Shown here: one piece after another, positions 4,828-5,979 of the stretch
How the letters are laid out: each line of letters opens with the position of its first letter
How positions within the stretch are numbered: the stretch's first letter is position 1
NCBI GenBank assembly: GCA_944326495.1
Contig: CALVEE010000030.1
Coordinates: 1 to 5,979, forward strand
Source of the DNA: Candidatus Gastranaerophilales bacterium
GTDB lineage: Bacteria; Cyanobacteriota; Vampirovibrionia; Gastranaerophilales; Gastranaerophilaceae
Direction: 5' to 3'
DNA length: 5,979 nucleotides
Program-made: the position numbers and the translations under genes
Notes under the pieces: generated by a model
The model's input: only the letters and a program-made list of their open reading frames with translations
Databases searched by the model: none
Told to the model about the DNA's origin: nothing

Positions 4828-5457
4828 AATATACCACGGGAACTCTGCAGTATTTTCGCCGAAATGAGAGAAATGGAACATGCCTTTCTTCTTAACATTT
4901 ATAAATCCGGTAAGCGGATAATGCTCAAATTTTGCATTACCTGATGTAAATGAGTAATGGTAAAATGATTTATCCGTATCGTTTAATAAAATAACTTTAA
5001 AATTACGCCCCTTCTTTTTTATTTTCAGAGAGTTTGTATTGGGACTAAATTCGGAAATCTTTACAATTGTGTAATCCGGAAACAATACCTGCACTTCATC
5101 AGGAGTCAATTCACGCTGGATAAATTCTCCGTTTACAAAAATAAAATCGTAGAATTTTAGATCCTGATTGGCATATCCGATTAAATCGCCTTTATAAATA
5201 AACTCGTACTGGCATCCGGTAGTGAAAGCAAACTCGCCGTTTGATTTATAGAACTCTGAAAAATTGCCTGTTCCGGTTGAAATAAATTTTATAAAATAAT
5301 CGCTGTCTTTCCTCGTAACATCATCTGACCAAACATCATCAACATATTTAACTTTATCTTCTTCTTTTAAAGTTTTATATGGAATTGAAGCCAATTCTTC
5401 TGCTGCGACGCTTAGCATTAAACATAAAGTAAATAATAAACAAACTATCTTTTTCAT
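4813..5457 (-). CDS. Exported protein of unknown function
   Basis: 214 residues. The N-terminus is a clear Sec signal peptide: MKK, hydrophobic core IVCLLFTLCLMLS, and a signal peptidase I site V-A-A with cleavage expected after A19. There is no lipobox cysteine at the cleavage point, so it is periplasmic or secreted rather than a lipoprotein. The mature part is rich in aromatic residues and short alternating hydrophobic strands (EFAFTTG, YEFIYKGDLIGY, FKVILLND, YHYSFTSG), suggesting a mainly beta fold; I recognise no domain. The start at 5457 is supported by AAGGAGAG (5470-5463) and the promoter at 5477-5505. Its last 15 nt overlap the end of the flavoprotein gene on the opposite strand. It is divergent from the EF-hand gene at the right edge, with about 94 nt between the two start codons. 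Confidence 0.85.
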   Translation of the reverse strand: MKKIVCLLFTLCLMLSVAAEELASIPYKTLKEEDKVKYVDDVWSDDVTRKDSDYFIKFISTGTGNFSEFYKSNGEFAFTTGCQYEFIYKGDLIGYANQDLKFYDFIFVNGEFIQRELTPDEVQVLFPDYTIVKISEFSPNTNSLKIKKKGRNFKVILLNDTDKSFYHYSFTSGNAKFEHYPLTGFINVKKKGMFHFSHFGENTAEFPWYILLVR

Positions 5458-5468
5458 TAAAACTCTCC

Positions 5469-5490
5469 TTTTAGGGATTATACCCTAAAA
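5469..5490. promoter_or_regulatory. Palindrome enclosing a -10 box, candidate operator
   Basis: Perfect 8-bp arms TTTTAGGG (5469-5476) and CCCTAAAA (5483-5490) flank six bases that are exactly the -10 box (TATAAT on the minus strand) of the exported-protein gene. A repressor dimer bound here would block RNA polymerase. It is too short and AT-rich for a terminator. The regulator is unknown. Confidence 0.55.
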
Positions 5491-5505
5491 AATGCATGAC
5501 TTCAA
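5477..5505 (-). promoter_or_regulatory. Sigma70 promoter of the exported-protein gene
   Basis: On the minus strand: TTGAAG (5505-5500), 17-nt spacer, perfect TATAAT (5482-5477). Predicted start near 5470, leaving a leader of about 12 nt that is mostly the ribosome binding site. Confidence 0.8.
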
Positions 5506-5539
5506 CTATTTGAAGGATGAAGAAACGCAAAAACATTCT

Positions 5540-5545
5540 TATAAT
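5540..5545 (+). promoter_or_regulatory. -10 box for right-edge EF-hand gene
   Basis: Perfect TATAAT ending 6 nt before the ATG at 5552, placing the transcript start on the start codon itself. No good -35 box is seen 16-18 nt upstream (the region reads GATGAAG). No Shine-Dalgarno sequence precedes the ATG, so a leaderless transcript is the simplest reading. Confidence 0.45.
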
Positions 5546-5551
5546 ACGAGT

Positions 5552-5979
5552 ATGAGTTTAGTATCAAATTTTATAGGCGGAATAGGGGTAAATCCCGATG
5601 GAGGAATAAATGGCATCACTCAACAATTTGATTTGAGCGATACTACTTTCTCTGACCTTTTAGAAAAACAGATTGATACAAAAGAGAGCGAAAAAACTAA
5701 CCCAATTATCTCCGGTCATTTTGGAATTCCTGCCGGCATGCAAATTGACGGCATGGACGGAGCGGAATTCAGCGAAAAAGCATTTGATCAGGCAGAAGCC
5801 ATAGGCGCTAAAACAGACACAGATAATGAAGAAAAACAAAATAATAATATTTTCGACACAAATAATGACGGAGAAGTTACAAGCTCTGAAATGCTTACAT
5901 TTTTTACTTCACTCCTTGATAACGGAGCTGAAGGCGAGCAGACACGCTCCGAACTATTTGATTTTGCAAGAAAACAAGC
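5552..5979 (+). CDS. EF-hand protein, 3' end outside window
   Basis: 142 codons are visible and the frame remains open at the edge. Residues 102-113 (DTNNDGEVTSSE) form one canonical EF-hand loop with ligands D102, N104, D106 and final E113, followed by a helix (MLTFFTSLLDN). The region before it is polar with a short conserved-looking block GHFGIPAGMQIDGMDG (55-70) and a helical segment (FSEKAFDQAEAIGA). There is no signal peptide; the opening MSLVSNFIGGIG is mildly hydrophobic. The start is uncertain: the ATG at 5552 is preferred because TATAAT lies exactly 6 nt upstream. The frame is open back to another ATG at 5492, which would add 20 residues and has no ribosome binding site either. The style matches the EF-hand protein at the left edge, but the sequences are not obviously homologous outside the loops. 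Calcium binding is likely; role unknown. Confidence 0.75.
   Translation, partial: MSLVSNFIGGIGVNPDGGINGITQQFDLSDTTFSDLLEKQIDTKESEKTNPIISGHFGIPAGMQIDGMDGAEFSEKAFDQAEAIGAKTDTDNEEKQNNNIFDTNNDGEVTSSEMLTFFTSLLDNGAEGEQTRSELFDFARKQ

Overview
The window looks like AT-rich genomic DNA from an uncultured gut bacterium of the Candidatus Gastranaerophilales / Melainabacteria (Vampirovibrionia) type. This is an inference from low GC, short calcium-binding EF-hand proteins at both window edges, a small protein opening MKIHAISNVNFRTG (an N-terminal style I associate with that group), and otherwise ordinary housekeeping genes. I could not search a database, so the taxonomic call is moderate to low confidence.

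Left part (1-1962, accessory in character): a partial EF-hand protein on the minus strand (1-279) carries a 17-A homopolymer inside its reading frame. Divergent to it is a 273-residue protein (455-1276) with a JAMM/MPN-like H-x-H-P ... S-x-x-D signature. It converges on a low-complexity protein with 25-residue repeats (minus, 1450-1962). A 150-bp foldback element lies between the two convergent genes. The two minus-strand genes share a 48-bp upstream element whose outer boxes are conserved while the 18-bp spacer has diverged, which is the pattern expected of a shared promoter.

Middle part (1963-3052): a 400-base non-coding stretch holds the second copy of that promoter, a perfect 14-bp hairpin and a good sigma70-type promoter for rpmE (ribosomal protein L31, zinc-binding form). 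rpmE is closed by a textbook UUCG terminator. A second near-consensus promoter then drives a small single-membrane-segment protein of unknown function (2675-3052).

Right part (3053-5979): folK and an HI0933-family flavoprotein overlap by 17 nt and form an operon. The flavoprotein overlaps tail-to-tail with a gene for a signal-peptide protein (minus, 4813-5457). That gene has a promoter whose -10 box is cradled in an 8-bp-arm palindrome. Divergent from it is another EF-hand protein running off the window.

Points most worth a second look: the shared two-copy promoter with possible short upstream ORFs, the in-frame A17 tract that could switch the EF-hand gene, the JAMM-like protein, the foldback element, and two genes (folK and the right-edge EF-hand gene) that lack a Shine-Dalgarno sequence but have a -10 box exactly 6 nt before ATG, suggesting leaderless transcripts.
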